Positions 6,642-13,361 of a DNA stretch of 14,580 bases are shown here, one piece after another. The DNA comes from JBFHRB01 sp041591915 (lineage in GTDB: Bacteria > Actinomycetota > Nitriliruptoria > Nitriliruptorales > Nitriliruptoraceae): contig JBFHRB010000056.1 in NCBI GenBank assembly GCA_041591915.1, positions 1 through 14,580 on the forward strand, in the 5' to 3' direction. The position numbers and the translations under genes were made by a program. Positions within the stretch are counted from its first letter, which is position 1. Each line of letters begins with the position of its first letter. The notes under the pieces were generated by a model. It did no database searches. It saw only the letters and a program-made list of their open reading frames with translations, and was not told the origin of the DNA.

Positions 6642-7004
6642 ATGCCCAGACGCAAGCCCGGATCACTGCTTCCGCTCGAGGTCGACGTCCTCGAGGCGGG
6701 ACTCTCCCTGCGCCGTCAGCACGTGCACGAGTTCCACGGCTTCGAGCTCGCCAAGCAGATCGCCGCGGGCGGGACGGCTCGCAAGCTCACCGCCCACGGG
6801 ACCCTCTACAAGGCGCTCGGACGCCTCGAGGATCGCGGCCTGCTGTCCTCTACCTGGGAGGACCCGGACATCGCCGTGGAGGAGGGCCGCCCACGACGGC
6901 GCCTCTACGAGGTGACCGGTGCCGGCGAGCGCGCGCTGGCCGACTGGCGCCAGCAGCAGCGCAAGCCAGCGTCGGGGACGCCCGGCCTCGAGGGCGCCCC
7001 GTGA
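6642..7004 (+). CDS. PadR-family transcriptional regulator
   Basis: A 120-residue winged-helix regulator. Residues 34-62 (GFELAKQIAAGG...LTAHGTLYKALGRLEDRGLL) are the typical PadR helix-turn-helix with the conserved GTLYKAL-xRLEDRGL pattern. The wing (about 72-92) includes EGRPRRRLYEVTGAGE, also family-typical. The C-terminus is short, as in the small PadR subgroup. An earlier in-frame start at 6606 would lie inside the promoter palindrome, so the ATG at 6642, six bases after the -10, is preferred. Its TGA overlaps the GTG of the next gene. PadR proteins of this kind usually repress the membrane protein gene they precede. Confidence 0.92.
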   Translation: MPRRKPGSLLPLEVDVLEAGLSLRRQHVHEFHGFELAKQIAAGGTARKLTAHGTLYKALGRLEDRGLLSSTWEDPDIAVEEGRPRRRLYEVTGAGERALADWRQQQRKPASGTPGLEGAP

Positions 7005-8026
7005 GTGCCCCGCTGCGCGCCGAGGCCATCGTGCTCCGGTGGGCACGGGCCTACACCCGCGGGCTGCCGGACGAGGCCGCCGAGCGTCGGCTCGGCGAGC
7101 TCGCGTCGGACTGCCACGAACAACGTCACTGGGGACGCGAGGTCGGCGCCTCCCCCGTGGCCGTCGCCACCTCCATGGTGGCGCGGACCCTGGCGGGCCT
7201 GCCCGCCGACCTGCTCTGGAGGAGCAGCCAACTCGCGACAGCCCGGGATCGGTCGCCCGTCACGGAGGGACGACCGATGGGTCGATGGATCAAGGACAAC
7301 TGGTGGATCGCGCTGGCCGGACTGGTCGGCGTGTTCCTCGTCGTGTTCGGCATCGGGCTGCCGCTCGAGGACCGGACGCTCGGCTCGTGGATCGGCGGGG
7401 GTGTGCACGTCGCCCTCGGGCTGACGATGCTGGCCGGCATCGGCGTCCGCCGGACGCGCAGGAAGCGCGGCGACGTCATGATCGCCGTCGGGACCATGGC
7501 GATGATGCCGTGGCTCTGGACGATCGTGCTCCCGGTGCTGGGCCTCCTCGTGCTCGTGCCAGCGCTGATCGACCTCTCGGACGCCAGCGCCGCCGGTGGT
7601 GACACAGAAGCCGGCGCGGTCGATGACCGCACGCGCCCGACGCCGCCCGCTCCGAGCGGTCCGGACCGACTCCTGCCGGCCATCGTCGGGTTGCTCACCG
7701 CGGCGGTCGTCGCCGCAGCCGTCATCGCCCAGCCAACGCCCGCCGTCGTCCTCGTCGCCGCGCCGCTCTCCCTGCTGGTCGCGCACCTCCTGATGCGCCG
7801 GCTGAACGCCTCGGCGACGACGCGCGTCGGCGCAACGCTGGTGGCCACCAACTTCGTCTACGGCCCGGTCCTGATGCTCGCGGGACTGATCGGGCAGGAC
7901 AGCCTCGACCTCGGGGGCACCTGGGGGACGGTCGTCAACTACCTGGTCGGCGTCATCGGCGTCGCCGGCCTCGGACTCCTGGTCGCGGGGTTCATCGCCT
8001 CGCGCCGTCAGGCCCGACCTGCCTGA
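7001..8026 (+). CDS. PadR-coupled multi-spanning membrane protein
   Basis: A 341-residue protein starting at a GTG in a GTGA overlap with padR. Residues 1-92 form a soluble, presumably cytoplasmic segment (YTRGLPDEAAERRLGELASDC and SPVAVATSMVARTLAGLPADLLWR). It resembles the N-terminal segment I recall from actinobacterial membrane proteins paired with PadR. Six or seven membrane spans follow, at about 101-121, 132-149, 158-190 (one or two), 224-243, 247-265, 276-297 and 311-333. There is no transporter signature or ATPase, so function is unknown; response to membrane or envelope stress is one guess. Met93 has GGAGG upstream (7265-7269), so a second product starting at 7277 is possible. Confidence 0.85.
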   Translation: MSAPLRAEAIVLRWARAYTRGLPDEAAERRLGELASDCHEQRHWGREVGASPVAVATSMVARTLAGLPADLLWRSSQLATARDRSPVTEGRPMGRWIKDNWWIALAGLVGVFLVVFGIGLPLEDRTLGSWIGGGVHVALGLTMLAGIGVRRTRRKRGDVMIAVGTMAMMPWLWTIVLPVLGLLVLVPALIDLSDASAAGGDTEAGAVDDRTRPTPPAPSGPDRLLPAIVGLLTAAVVAAAVIAQPTPAVVLVAAPLSLLVAHLLMRRLNASATTRVGATLVATNFVYGPVLMLAGLIGQDSLDLGGTWGTVVNYLVGVIGVAGLGLLVAGFIASRRQARPA

Positions 8027-8037
8027 TACCGGGGGGC

Positions 8038-8101
8038 GGGCCGCGGGTGGCGGGCCGCCGTGTCAGCGACGCGGCGGCGATCCTGCCGCCACCCGTGGCC
8101 C
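8038..8101. terminator. large nested hairpin after the padR operon
   Basis: The outer 16-bp arms (8038-8053 and 8086-8101) pair with a single G-U wobble. Inside, GCCGCCG (8054-8060) pairs with CGGCGGC (8072-8078) around a small GTC/GAC stem. A 7-base bulge separates inner from outer stem on the 3' side. It starts 12 bases after the stop of the membrane protein, so it is probably a terminator. It also lies just ahead of the next operon and could be part of that leader. Confidence 0.65.
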
Positions 8102-8175
8102 GGACGTGCCATCAGGTGACAGGCGAGGCCGTTCCGTGGGAACCTGCGAGGAGTCGGCCAGAGGATGACGCCCGC

Positions 8176-8820
8176 GTGCAGATCGCGATGGTCACGTACC
8201 CGAACATGACGGCCCTCGACCTCATGGGGCCCTACGAGGTCCTCGGGCAGTGGCCCGATCCGGCCGTCGAGGTCCACACGGTCGCGACCACGCCGGGCCC
8301 GATCCGTTGCGACAACGGCGCGACGCTCGTCGCCGACATGGCGACCGCGGAGCTCCCGCGGCCGGACGTGATCGTGGTCCCGGGCGCCGGCGACCCGCGG
8401 GGCGGCACCGACGACGAGGCGCTGATCGACTGGCTGCGAGAGGCCGGTGTACACGCACAGCACGTGATGAGCGTGTGCACCGGGGCGGCGCTGCTCGCCC
8501 GCGCCGGCCTGCTCGAGGGCAAGCGTGCGACGACGCACTGGGGCTGGCGCGACCGGCTGCGCCAGGAGGGCGTCGAGGTGTCGGACGAACGCGTCGTCCG
8601 CGACGGAAAGGTCCTCACGACGGCTGGCGTGAGCGCGGGGATCGACGGCGCACTGATGCTGGCCGCCGAGCTGTGGGGCGAGACCGCCGCCCAGACCCTG
8701 CAGCTCGCCATCGAGTACGACCCGCAGCCGCCGTTCGATGCCGGGTCGGTGGACAAGGCCCCGCCCGAGGTCGTCGCGCTCCTGCGTGCGGTCTTCGAGC
8801 GGACGCTGAGCAAGACGTAG
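8176..8820 (+). CDS. DJ-1/PfpI-family protein, isonitrile-hydratase-like
   Basis: A 214-residue class I glutamine amidotransferase-like protein. The nucleophile elbow is SVCTGAALLARAGLLEG with Cys101. ALDLMGPYEVL near the N-terminus carries the conserved Asp15 and Glu21, and ATTHWGW (about 118-124) is typical of the subgroup that includes isonitrile hydratase and the sensor half of GATase-AraC regulators. There is no AraC domain, so an enzyme is more likely than a regulator. I chose the GTG at 8176, preceded by AGAGGA at ten bases, because the fold begins right there (VQIAMVTYP); the open frame extends to 8047 but would run through the hairpin. It is first in an apparent operon with the methyltransferase and glycosyltransferase. 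The substrate is unproven. Confidence 0.88.
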   Translation: MQIAMVTYPNMTALDLMGPYEVLGQWPDPAVEVHTVATTPGPIRCDNGATLVADMATAELPRPDVIVVPGAGDPRGGTDDEALIDWLREAGVHAQHVMSVCTGAALLARAGLLEGKRATTHWGWRDRLRQEGVEVSDERVVRDGKVLTTAGVSAGIDGALMLAAELWGETAAQTLQLAIEYDPQPPFDAGSVDKAPPEVVALLRAVFERTLSKT

Positions 8821-8854
8821 AGAGCAACGGGCGGCATGGTGGAACGGGGGAGCC

Positions 8855-9973
8855 ATGAGGAGTCCGAACCGACCGGCACTGCCCGCACTGATGCCGCCTC
8901 CCAGCCTGCTGCGCGCGGCGCTCGCGGTGCGACGAGGCGTCGAACGCGCACACGGGGCGATGACGCTGCCGATGGTGCGGCTGCTCGAGCAGACGATCGC
9001 GCTCGCCGAGGTGCACGCCACGGCGACGTTCGCTGAGCTCGGCGTGGCCGACCACCTCGCCGACGGACCGCGCCCGGTCGCGCAGCTCGCCCGCGTCACC
9101 GGCTGCGATGCCGGCCAGCTCGACCGCCTGCTGCGCTTCCTCGCCACCCGCGGCGTCGTCGCACGGAACGGTGGCGCCTACGAGCTCACCCCGCTCAGCG
9201 ACCTCCTCCGCACCGACCACCCCGACTCGCTCCGCGACTGGGTCCTCTTCCAGGGCTCCGACTGGCAGCTCGGCGCGTGGCAACACCTGACCGCCGGGAT
9301 CGCCGACGCCGACCGGACCCCCTTCGAGACCGCGCACGGCCGGACGTTCTTCGAGCACACGACGGACGACGCGCGGGCCGGCGAGCAGTTCGACGCCGCG
9401 ATGCGCTCGACCTCGCGGCTGCAGGGCGCCCTCGTGGCCGAGGCCCTGGACCTGGTCGGTGTCTCGCACGTCTGTGACATCGGGGGCGGCACGGGCTCAC
9501 TGCTCGCCCGCATCCTGCAGAAGCACGCCGGGATCCGCGGCACGCTCCTCGACCTGCCCGACGTCGTGGAGCGCGCCCGACCCGTGCTCGCAGAGGAGGG
9601 GGTCGTCGACCGCGTGGAGCTCGTCGGCGGGGACATGTTCGCATCGGTCCCCGCAGGCGCGGACCGCTACCTGTTGTCGGCCATCGTCCACGACTGGCCG
9701 GACGAGGATGCCGTGCGCCTCCTCCGCACGGTCCGGGCGGCGCTCGCTCCGGGGGCACGGGCCGTCGTCGTCGAGCTCGAGCTGCCCGAGCACGACGGCG
9801 CGCCACTCGAGCGCGCCTACGACCTGCTGATGCTGGTGCTCGGCGGCGGACGCGAGCGGACCCGTGCAGAGTTCGAGGCGCTGTACGCCGCAGCGGGCCT
9901 GCGCGTCACCGAGGACGTGGTCCTCGGCAACGGCTGGCACGCCCACCACCTCGCCCCGACCGAGGAGGCCTGA
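8855..9973 (+). CDS. SAM-dependent O-methyltransferase
   Basis: A 372-residue protein of the plant-COMT-like class (methyltransferase family 2) that methylates hydroxyl groups on small aromatic or polyketide-type molecules. The N-terminal winged-helix dimerisation domain spans about 40-120 (FAELGVADHLADGP, LDRLLRFLATRGVV). The Rossmann domain shows SAM motif CDIGGGTGS (207-215), LLDLP with Asp233, GDMF (Asp260), and the catalytic-base motif IVHDWPDEDA with His279. The C-terminal GRERTRAEFEALYAAAGL is also family-typical. GGGGGAG lies two bases from the ATG, a tight spacing. The gene starts 34 bp after the DJ-1 gene and ends one base before the glycosyltransferase, so they are surely co-transcribed. 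The acceptor is unknown. Confidence 0.93.
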   Translation: MRSPNRPALPALMPPPSLLRAALAVRRGVERAHGAMTLPMVRLLEQTIALAEVHATATFAELGVADHLADGPRPVAQLARVTGCDAGQLDRLLRFLATRGVVARNGGAYELTPLSDLLRTDHPDSLRDWVLFQGSDWQLGAWQHLTAGIADADRTPFETAHGRTFFEHTTDDARAGEQFDAAMRSTSRLQGALVAEALDLVGVSHVCDIGGGTGSLLARILQKHAGIRGTLLDLPDVVERARPVLAEEGVVDRVELVGGDMFASVPAGADRYLLSAIVHDWPDEDAVRLLRTVRAALAPGARAVVVELELPEHDGAPLERAYDLLMLVLGGGRERTRAEFEALYAAAGLRVTEDVVLGNGWHAHHLAPTEEA

Positions 9974-9974
9974 G

Positions 9975-11225
9975 ATGGCACACGTCGGCATCGTCAGCGC
10001 CGCCTACTGGGGCGACGTCATGCCCTACGTCCCGATCGCCGACGAGCTCGTCCGGCGAGGGCACCGCGTCTCGTTCTGCGTGCCCGAGGGGTTCCACGAC
10101 GTGCTCGCCGGGCACGGCTTCGACCTCGTCCACCTCGGCACGGACTTCTCGCCCCGCGAGCTCGCCGCCCACGGCGACATCATGGAGAAGGCCGACACGA
10201 TCCGCGGCATGCGCGCGGCCCTGGACCTGTGGCTGAAGCAACTCACGATCGACCCCGCCCCCCGGATCCTCGAGGTGCTGGACGGCGTCGCGCCGGACCT
10301 CTGGCTCTCGCACCCGACCGCCTTCTGGCTGCCCGAGATCCCCGCCGAGACGAACGGCACACCGATCGCGGTCGGCCACCTCTTCCCGATGATGATGCCC
10401 AGCGCCGAGCAACCCCCACCCATGCTGCCGGGCGGGGGCATGCCGGCACTTTGGCCGCTCGGATGGCGCATGGGGCGGGCCATGATGAAGCGGATGGCCT
10501 ACGACGACGAGATCAACCGCATCCGCGCCGAGCGCGGACTACCACCGGGCGAGGCCAGCGCCGGCTTCGGGTTCGAGCGCGCCGACCGCGTGCTCGTGCT
10601 CACGAGCCAGCACTACTGGCGGCGGCCGTCGGACTGGGCCGACAACGTGGAGCTCACCGGGTTCACGGTGTGGGGCTCCCCCGACGACGACCTGCCCGAC
10701 GACCTCGCCGCCTACGTCGATGCCGGCGAGCCCCCGGTCGTCGTGACCCTGGGGACCTCGGCCGCGACCAACGCCCGCGACGGGTTCGAGGTGGCCGCTG
10801 AGGCGATCACGTCCGCAGGCCACCGCCCGCTGCTGCTCGTGGGCAACGAGCGCAACCGCGCGGCCCTCGAGGACCGGGGCGATGTCTGGACGTTCGCCTC
10901 GCTGCCGGCCGTGCTGGAGAGGAGCCGCGCCATCGTCCACGCCGGCGGCCACGGCTCGGTGGCGGCGGCGCTCCACGCCGGCGTCCCGCAGCTGGCCCTC
11001 CCCCAGGGCTTCGACCAGGTGATCCACGGGCAGCGGATCGAGGCGCTCGGTGTCGGGGCGAGCCTGCCGTGGAAGAAGCGCAGTGCCCCGCGCCTGGCCG
11101 AGGCGCTCGCCCGTCTCGACACGCCCGAGGTGGCCGACCGAGCGCGCGCACTCGCCGACGAACTCGAACACGAGGACGGACCCGGTCGCGCGGCCGACGA
11201 GCTGGAGGTGCTGCTGGCCGCCTGA
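9975..11225 (+). CDS. GT-B glycosyltransferase (GT1/UGT-like, macrolide or sterol type)
   Basis: A 416-residue nucleotide-sugar-dependent glycosyltransferase that decorates small hydrophobic acceptors. The N-terminal acceptor domain has YWGDVMPYVPIADELVRRGH, matching the RGDVQPY-type motif in which the Asp (Asp14) acts as base. The C-terminal donor domain holds the GT1 signature HAGGHGSVAAALHAGVPQL ending in DQ (His322 to Asp347-Gln348). There is a Met/Pro-rich stretch at about 138-160. The ATG follows the methyltransferase stop by one base and has GAGGAGG six bases upstream, inside the preceding gene. Methylation plus glycosylation is typical tailoring of natural products or cell-surface glycolipids. 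The gene converges on marR, only 20 bp away. Confidence 0.93.
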   Translation: MAHVGIVSAAYWGDVMPYVPIADELVRRGHRVSFCVPEGFHDVLAGHGFDLVHLGTDFSPRELAAHGDIMEKADTIRGMRAALDLWLKQLTIDPAPRILEVLDGVAPDLWLSHPTAFWLPEIPAETNGTPIAVGHLFPMMMPSAEQPPPMLPGGGMPALWPLGWRMGRAMMKRMAYDDEINRIRAERGLPPGEASAGFGFERADRVLVLTSQHYWRRPSDWADNVELTGFTVWGSPDDDLPDDLAAYVDAGEPPVVVTLGTSAATNARDGFEVAAEAITSAGHRPLLLVGNERNRAALEDRGDVWTFASLPAVLERSRAIVHAGGHGSVAAALHAGVPQLALPQGFDQVIHGQRIEALGVGASLPWKKRSAPRLAEALARLDTPEVADRARALADELEHEDGPGRAADELEVLLAA

Positions 11226-11245
11226 GCCGTCGAGGCTGGCTCCGC

Positions 11246-11713
11246 CTACCCCTGCGGGTTCGCGTCGATGTTCGCGAGGATGTGGCCGCACACCCGTTTC
11301 AGGTCGTCGACGTCGCGTTCGGTGAGGCCGTCGAACACGGCCGTCCGCACGGCCTCGACGTGTCCCGGCGCGGCCGAGACGATCGTGTCCCAGCCGTCGT
11401 CGGTCAGCACGGCGTTGCTGGCTCGCGCGTCCGTCGGGGACGGCTCGCGGCGCACCCAGCCTCGCTTCTCGAGCCGGCTGATCACGTGGCTCAGGCGCGA
11501 CTGCGAGGCGTTGCTGTACTCGGCGAGGTCGCGCAACTGCAGCGTCCGGTCGGGGGCCTCGCTCAGGATCGCCAGCACCCAGTACTCGTACTCCCCCATC
11601 CCGGCGTCGCGCTTCAACTGGCGATCGAGCTCGTTGGGGAGGCGCAGCATGACGGCCGCCAGGGCACGCCAGGCCTGCTGCTCGTCGTCGGTGAGCCACC
11701 GGGGTTCGCTCAT
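11246..11713 (-). CDS. MarR-family transcriptional regulator
   Basis: A 155-residue winged-helix dimer regulator. Helix-turn-helix: QLRDLAEYSNASQSRLSHVI with the recognition helix at about 70-80, then LEKRGWVRREPSPTDARASNAVLTDDG with the wing DxR (Asp95, Arg97) typical of MarR proteins. The N-terminal (10-35) and C-terminal (110-150) helices form the dimer interface. There is no conserved redox cysteine in the N-terminal region; Cys142 is near the C-terminus. The ATG has no clear Shine-Dalgarno site but lies six bases after TACGTT, suggesting a leaderless mRNA. It is divergent from the YceI-like gene with TTGA-N4-TCAA sites between, so it likely controls both. Confidence 0.93.
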   Translation of the reverse strand: MSEPRWLTDDEQQAWRALAAVMLRLPNELDRQLKRDAGMGEYEYWVLAILSEAPDRTLQLRDLAEYSNASQSRLSHVISRLEKRGWVRREPSPTDARASNAVLTDDGWDTIVSAAPGHVEAVRTAVFDGLTERDVDDLKRVCGHILANIDANPQG

Positions 11714-11719
11714 GCGCCC

Positions 11720-11725
11720 AACGTA
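11720..11725 (-). promoter_or_regulatory. possible leaderless -10 element of marR
   Basis: On the minus strand TACGTT is followed by GGGCGC and then the marR ATG. The hexamer and the six-base gap copy the arrangement before the lipoprotein gene (1279), and the same hexamer serves as the yceI -10 at 11799. The -35 is not clear. Confidence 0.5.
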
Positions 11726-11732
11726 CCGCTCG

Positions 11733-11746
11733 GTTGAGGTTTCAAC
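11733..11746. promoter_or_regulatory. MarR-type operator, marR-proximal site
   Basis: GTTGAGGTTTCAAC is a perfect inverted repeat with 5-bp arms and a 4-bp centre. It lies about 20 bp upstream of the marR start, over the expected -35 zone, which fits autorepression. Confidence 0.65.
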
Positions 11747-11760
11747 TGTTCGCACGTTCG

Positions 11761-11772
11761 TTGCGCGCGCAA
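11761..11772. repeat. perfect 12-bp palindrome TTGCGCGCGCAA
   Basis: A self-complementary dodecamer in the middle of the marR/yceI gap, between two TTGA-type sites. It may be an additional site for another regulator, or chance in GC-rich DNA. Confidence 0.35.
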
Positions 11773-11775
11773 TAG

Positions 11776-11787
11776 TTGACGCTTCAT
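11776..11787. promoter_or_regulatory. MarR-type operator, middle site
   Basis: TTGACGCTTCAT matches TTGA-N4-TCAA with one mismatch at the last base. It overlaps the -35 (TTGACG) of the proposed yceI promoter. Confidence 0.5.
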
Positions 11788-11804
11788 TCTTTTGCCGGTA
11801 CGTT
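11776..11804 (+). promoter_or_regulatory. yceI promoter
   Basis: TTGACG (11776-11781, five of six) and TACGTT (11799-11804) are separated by exactly 17 bp. Transcription should start near 11811, leaving a leader of about 78 bases with GAGGAGA ahead of the ATG. Confidence 0.65.
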
Positions 11805-11806
11805 TG

Positions 11807-11818
11807 TTGAAGAGTCAA
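11807..11818. promoter_or_regulatory. MarR-type operator, yceI-proximal site
   Basis: TTGAAGAGTCAA is a perfect TTGA-N4-TCAA repeat covering the predicted yceI start of transcription. Its centre is 31 bp from the middle site, close to three helical turns. Confidence 0.65.
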
Positions 11819-11888
11819 GCAACCGCCGACTCCCCCGAAGTCACCAGGACCAACGCAGGCGCGACGCCGCGCCGAGGAGACCGAACTG

Positions 11889-12446
11889 ATGTCCGCCACC
11901 ACCGCCCCGACCCTCACCGGCACCTACCAGCTCGACACGACCCACTCCCGCATCGGGTTCGTGGCGCGCCACGCACTCGTGACCAAGGTCCGCGGCTCCT
12001 TCAACGAGTTCGCCGGCACCGCGCGCTTCGACGAGGACGACCCGTCCGCCTCGCACGTCGAGGTCACGATCGAGGGCGCGAGCATCGACACGCGCAACGC
12101 GGACCGCGACGCGCACCTGCGCAGCAACGACTTCCTCGACCTCGAGACCCACCCGCAGATCACCTTCGCCTCGACCGACGTCGAGAAGGTCGACAGCGAG
12201 ACCTACCGCGTCACCGGTGACCTCACGATCAAGGGCGTGACGAAGTCGGTCACGATCGACTTCGCCTACGAGGGCGCCGCCGTCGACCCGTTCGGCAACC
12301 AGCGCATCGGGTTCGAGGGCTCGACCGTCATCAACCGCAAGGACTGGGGCGTGAACTGGAACGCCCCGCTCGAGGCGGGCGGCGTGCTCGTCAGCGAGAA
12401 GATCACGCTCGAGTTCGAGATCTCGGCGATCCGCGCCGAGGGCTGA
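11889..12446 (+). CDS. YceI-family lipid-binding protein, cytoplasmic form
   Basis: A 185-residue YceI-like lipocalin-type beta-barrel whose relatives bind polyisoprenoids or other hydrophobic chains. Family marks: YQLDTTHSRIGFVARHAL (13-30), VRGSFNEFAGTARFDEDDP, ASIDTRNADRDAHLRSNDFLD (64-84), HPQITFAS, and VTGDLTIKGVTKSVTID. There is no signal peptide, unlike the exported E. coli YceI, so it should act inside the cell. GAGGAGA lies nine bases before the ATG. MarR/YceI divergent pairs are, to my knowledge, frequent in actinobacteria and are often tied to oxidative, acid or electrophile stress. The physiological ligand is unknown. The gene is followed by a good hairpin terminator. Confidence 0.93.
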   Translation: MSATTAPTLTGTYQLDTTHSRIGFVARHALVTKVRGSFNEFAGTARFDEDDPSASHVEVTIEGASIDTRNADRDAHLRSNDFLDLETHPQITFASTDVEKVDSETYRVTGDLTIKGVTKSVTIDFAYEGAAVDPFGNQRIGFEGSTVINRKDWGVNWNAPLEAGGVLVSEKITLEFEISAIRAEG

Positions 12447-12468
12447 CCTAGCCGACATCCCCAGAGCC

Positions 12469-12501
12469 ACGGCCGGGCCACCCTCCGCGGGGCCCGGCCG
12501 T
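12469..12501 (+). terminator. yceI terminator hairpin
   Basis: ACGGCCGGGCC and GGCCCGGCCGT form a perfect 11-bp stem with an 11-base loop, 22 bases after the yceI stop. Only two T residues follow. It separates yceI from the next gene despite the same orientation. Confidence 0.7.
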
Positions 12502-12517
12502 TGCTCGTGGCCATAGG

Positions 12518-13324
12518 GTGCGAGCGCCGCCGAGGAGGCCGCCCCTGCACACCACGACCGTCGACACACCGGGTGGCCCGCTCGAGGTGATCGGCCACGA
12601 GGCGGCACCCGAGGCCGACCGCGCCCCCGTCGTGCTGCTGCACGAGGGGCTCGGGTCCGCTCGCTCGTGGCGTGGACTGCCGGCCGCGATCGCGGAGACG
12701 GCCGGACGGTGCGTGATCGCCTACTCCCGCCACGGCCACGGCCGATCCGCCCCCCTCCGAGGCCCTCGCGGACCGGACTACATGCACCACGAGGCGCTCG
12801 AGGTGCTGCCCGCCCTGCTCGACTCCCTCGGCCACGACCGTGCGGTGCTGGTGGGCCATTCCGACGGCGCCTCGATCGCCCTCATCCACGCCGCGACCGA
12901 GCGCGGCCGACGCGAGGTCTCGGGGCTGGTCCTGCTGGCTCCGCACGTGATCGTGGAGCAGCGTTCCATCGACGGGATCGCGGCCGCACGCCAGCGCTAC
13001 CTGTCCACCGACCTCCCCCAGCGCATGGCCCGCCACCACGACGATGCCGACGCCCTGTTCTGGGCGTGGAACGACATCTGGCTCGACCCCGGGTTCCGCG
13101 ACTGGGACCTGACCCCGCTCCTGCCCGAGGTCGTCGCACCGATCCTGGGGGTCCAGGGCGAGGACGACGAGTACGGCACGCTCCACCAGCTCGACCTGGT
13201 CGAACGCGGCGTCGCCGGGCGCGTCGAGCGCCTCCACCTGCCCGACTGCGGCCACAGCCCCCACCTCGAGCACCCCGAGCCCGTGGTCGAGGCGATCACC
13301 GACTTCCTGGCCCACGTGGACTGA
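12518..13324 (+). CDS. alpha/beta hydrolase next to boxC
   Basis: A serine-type alpha/beta hydrolase, 268 residues from the GTG at 12518. Motifs: oxyanion segment LLHEGLGS (40-47), AYSRHGHGRS (68-77), nucleophile elbow GHSDGAS with Ser115, probable acid Asp216 or Asp217 in QGEDDE, and His246 in CGHSPHLEHP. NDIWLDPGFRDWDL (185-198) is distinctive of a subgroup I recall near aromatic-acid genes. The start is doubtful: the GTG lacks a usable Shine-Dalgarno site, whereas GAGGAGG (12532-12538) sits six bases before a CTG at 12545 in the same frame, which would give 259 residues. It is 106 bp upstream of boxC on the same strand. An enol-lactone or CoA-thioester hydrolase role in ring-cleavage catabolism is inferred, not shown. 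Confidence 0.9.
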   Translation: MRAPPRRPPLHTTTVDTPGGPLEVIGHEAAPEADRAPVVLLHEGLGSARSWRGLPAAIAETAGRCVIAYSRHGHGRSAPLRGPRGPDYMHHEALEVLPALLDSLGHDRAVLVGHSDGASIALIHAATERGRREVSGLVLLAPHVIVEQRSIDGIAAARQRYLSTDLPQRMARHHDDADALFWAWNDIWLDPGFRDWDLTPLLPEVVAPILGVQGEDDEYGTLHQLDLVERGVAGRVERLHLPDCGHSPHLEHPEPVVEAITDFLAHVD

Positions 13325-13361
13325 GGACGCCGCATGCGCTGGCCGGCCGCCGAGCGCTCCC

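Noticed and set aside
8047..8175. N-terminal extension of the DJ-1 gene to 8047
   Set aside because: It would start inside the large hairpin and adds 43 residues with no family resemblance; the GTG at 8176 matches the fold start.
8008..9147. 379-codon minus-strand frame over the DJ-1 and methyltransferase genes
   Set aside because: It is a shadow frame. Catalytic motifs of the DJ-1 protein and the methyltransferase are on the plus strand.
12266..13315. 349-codon minus-strand frame over yceI and the hydrolase
   Set aside because: It crosses two real genes and a terminator hairpin, with no domain in its translation.
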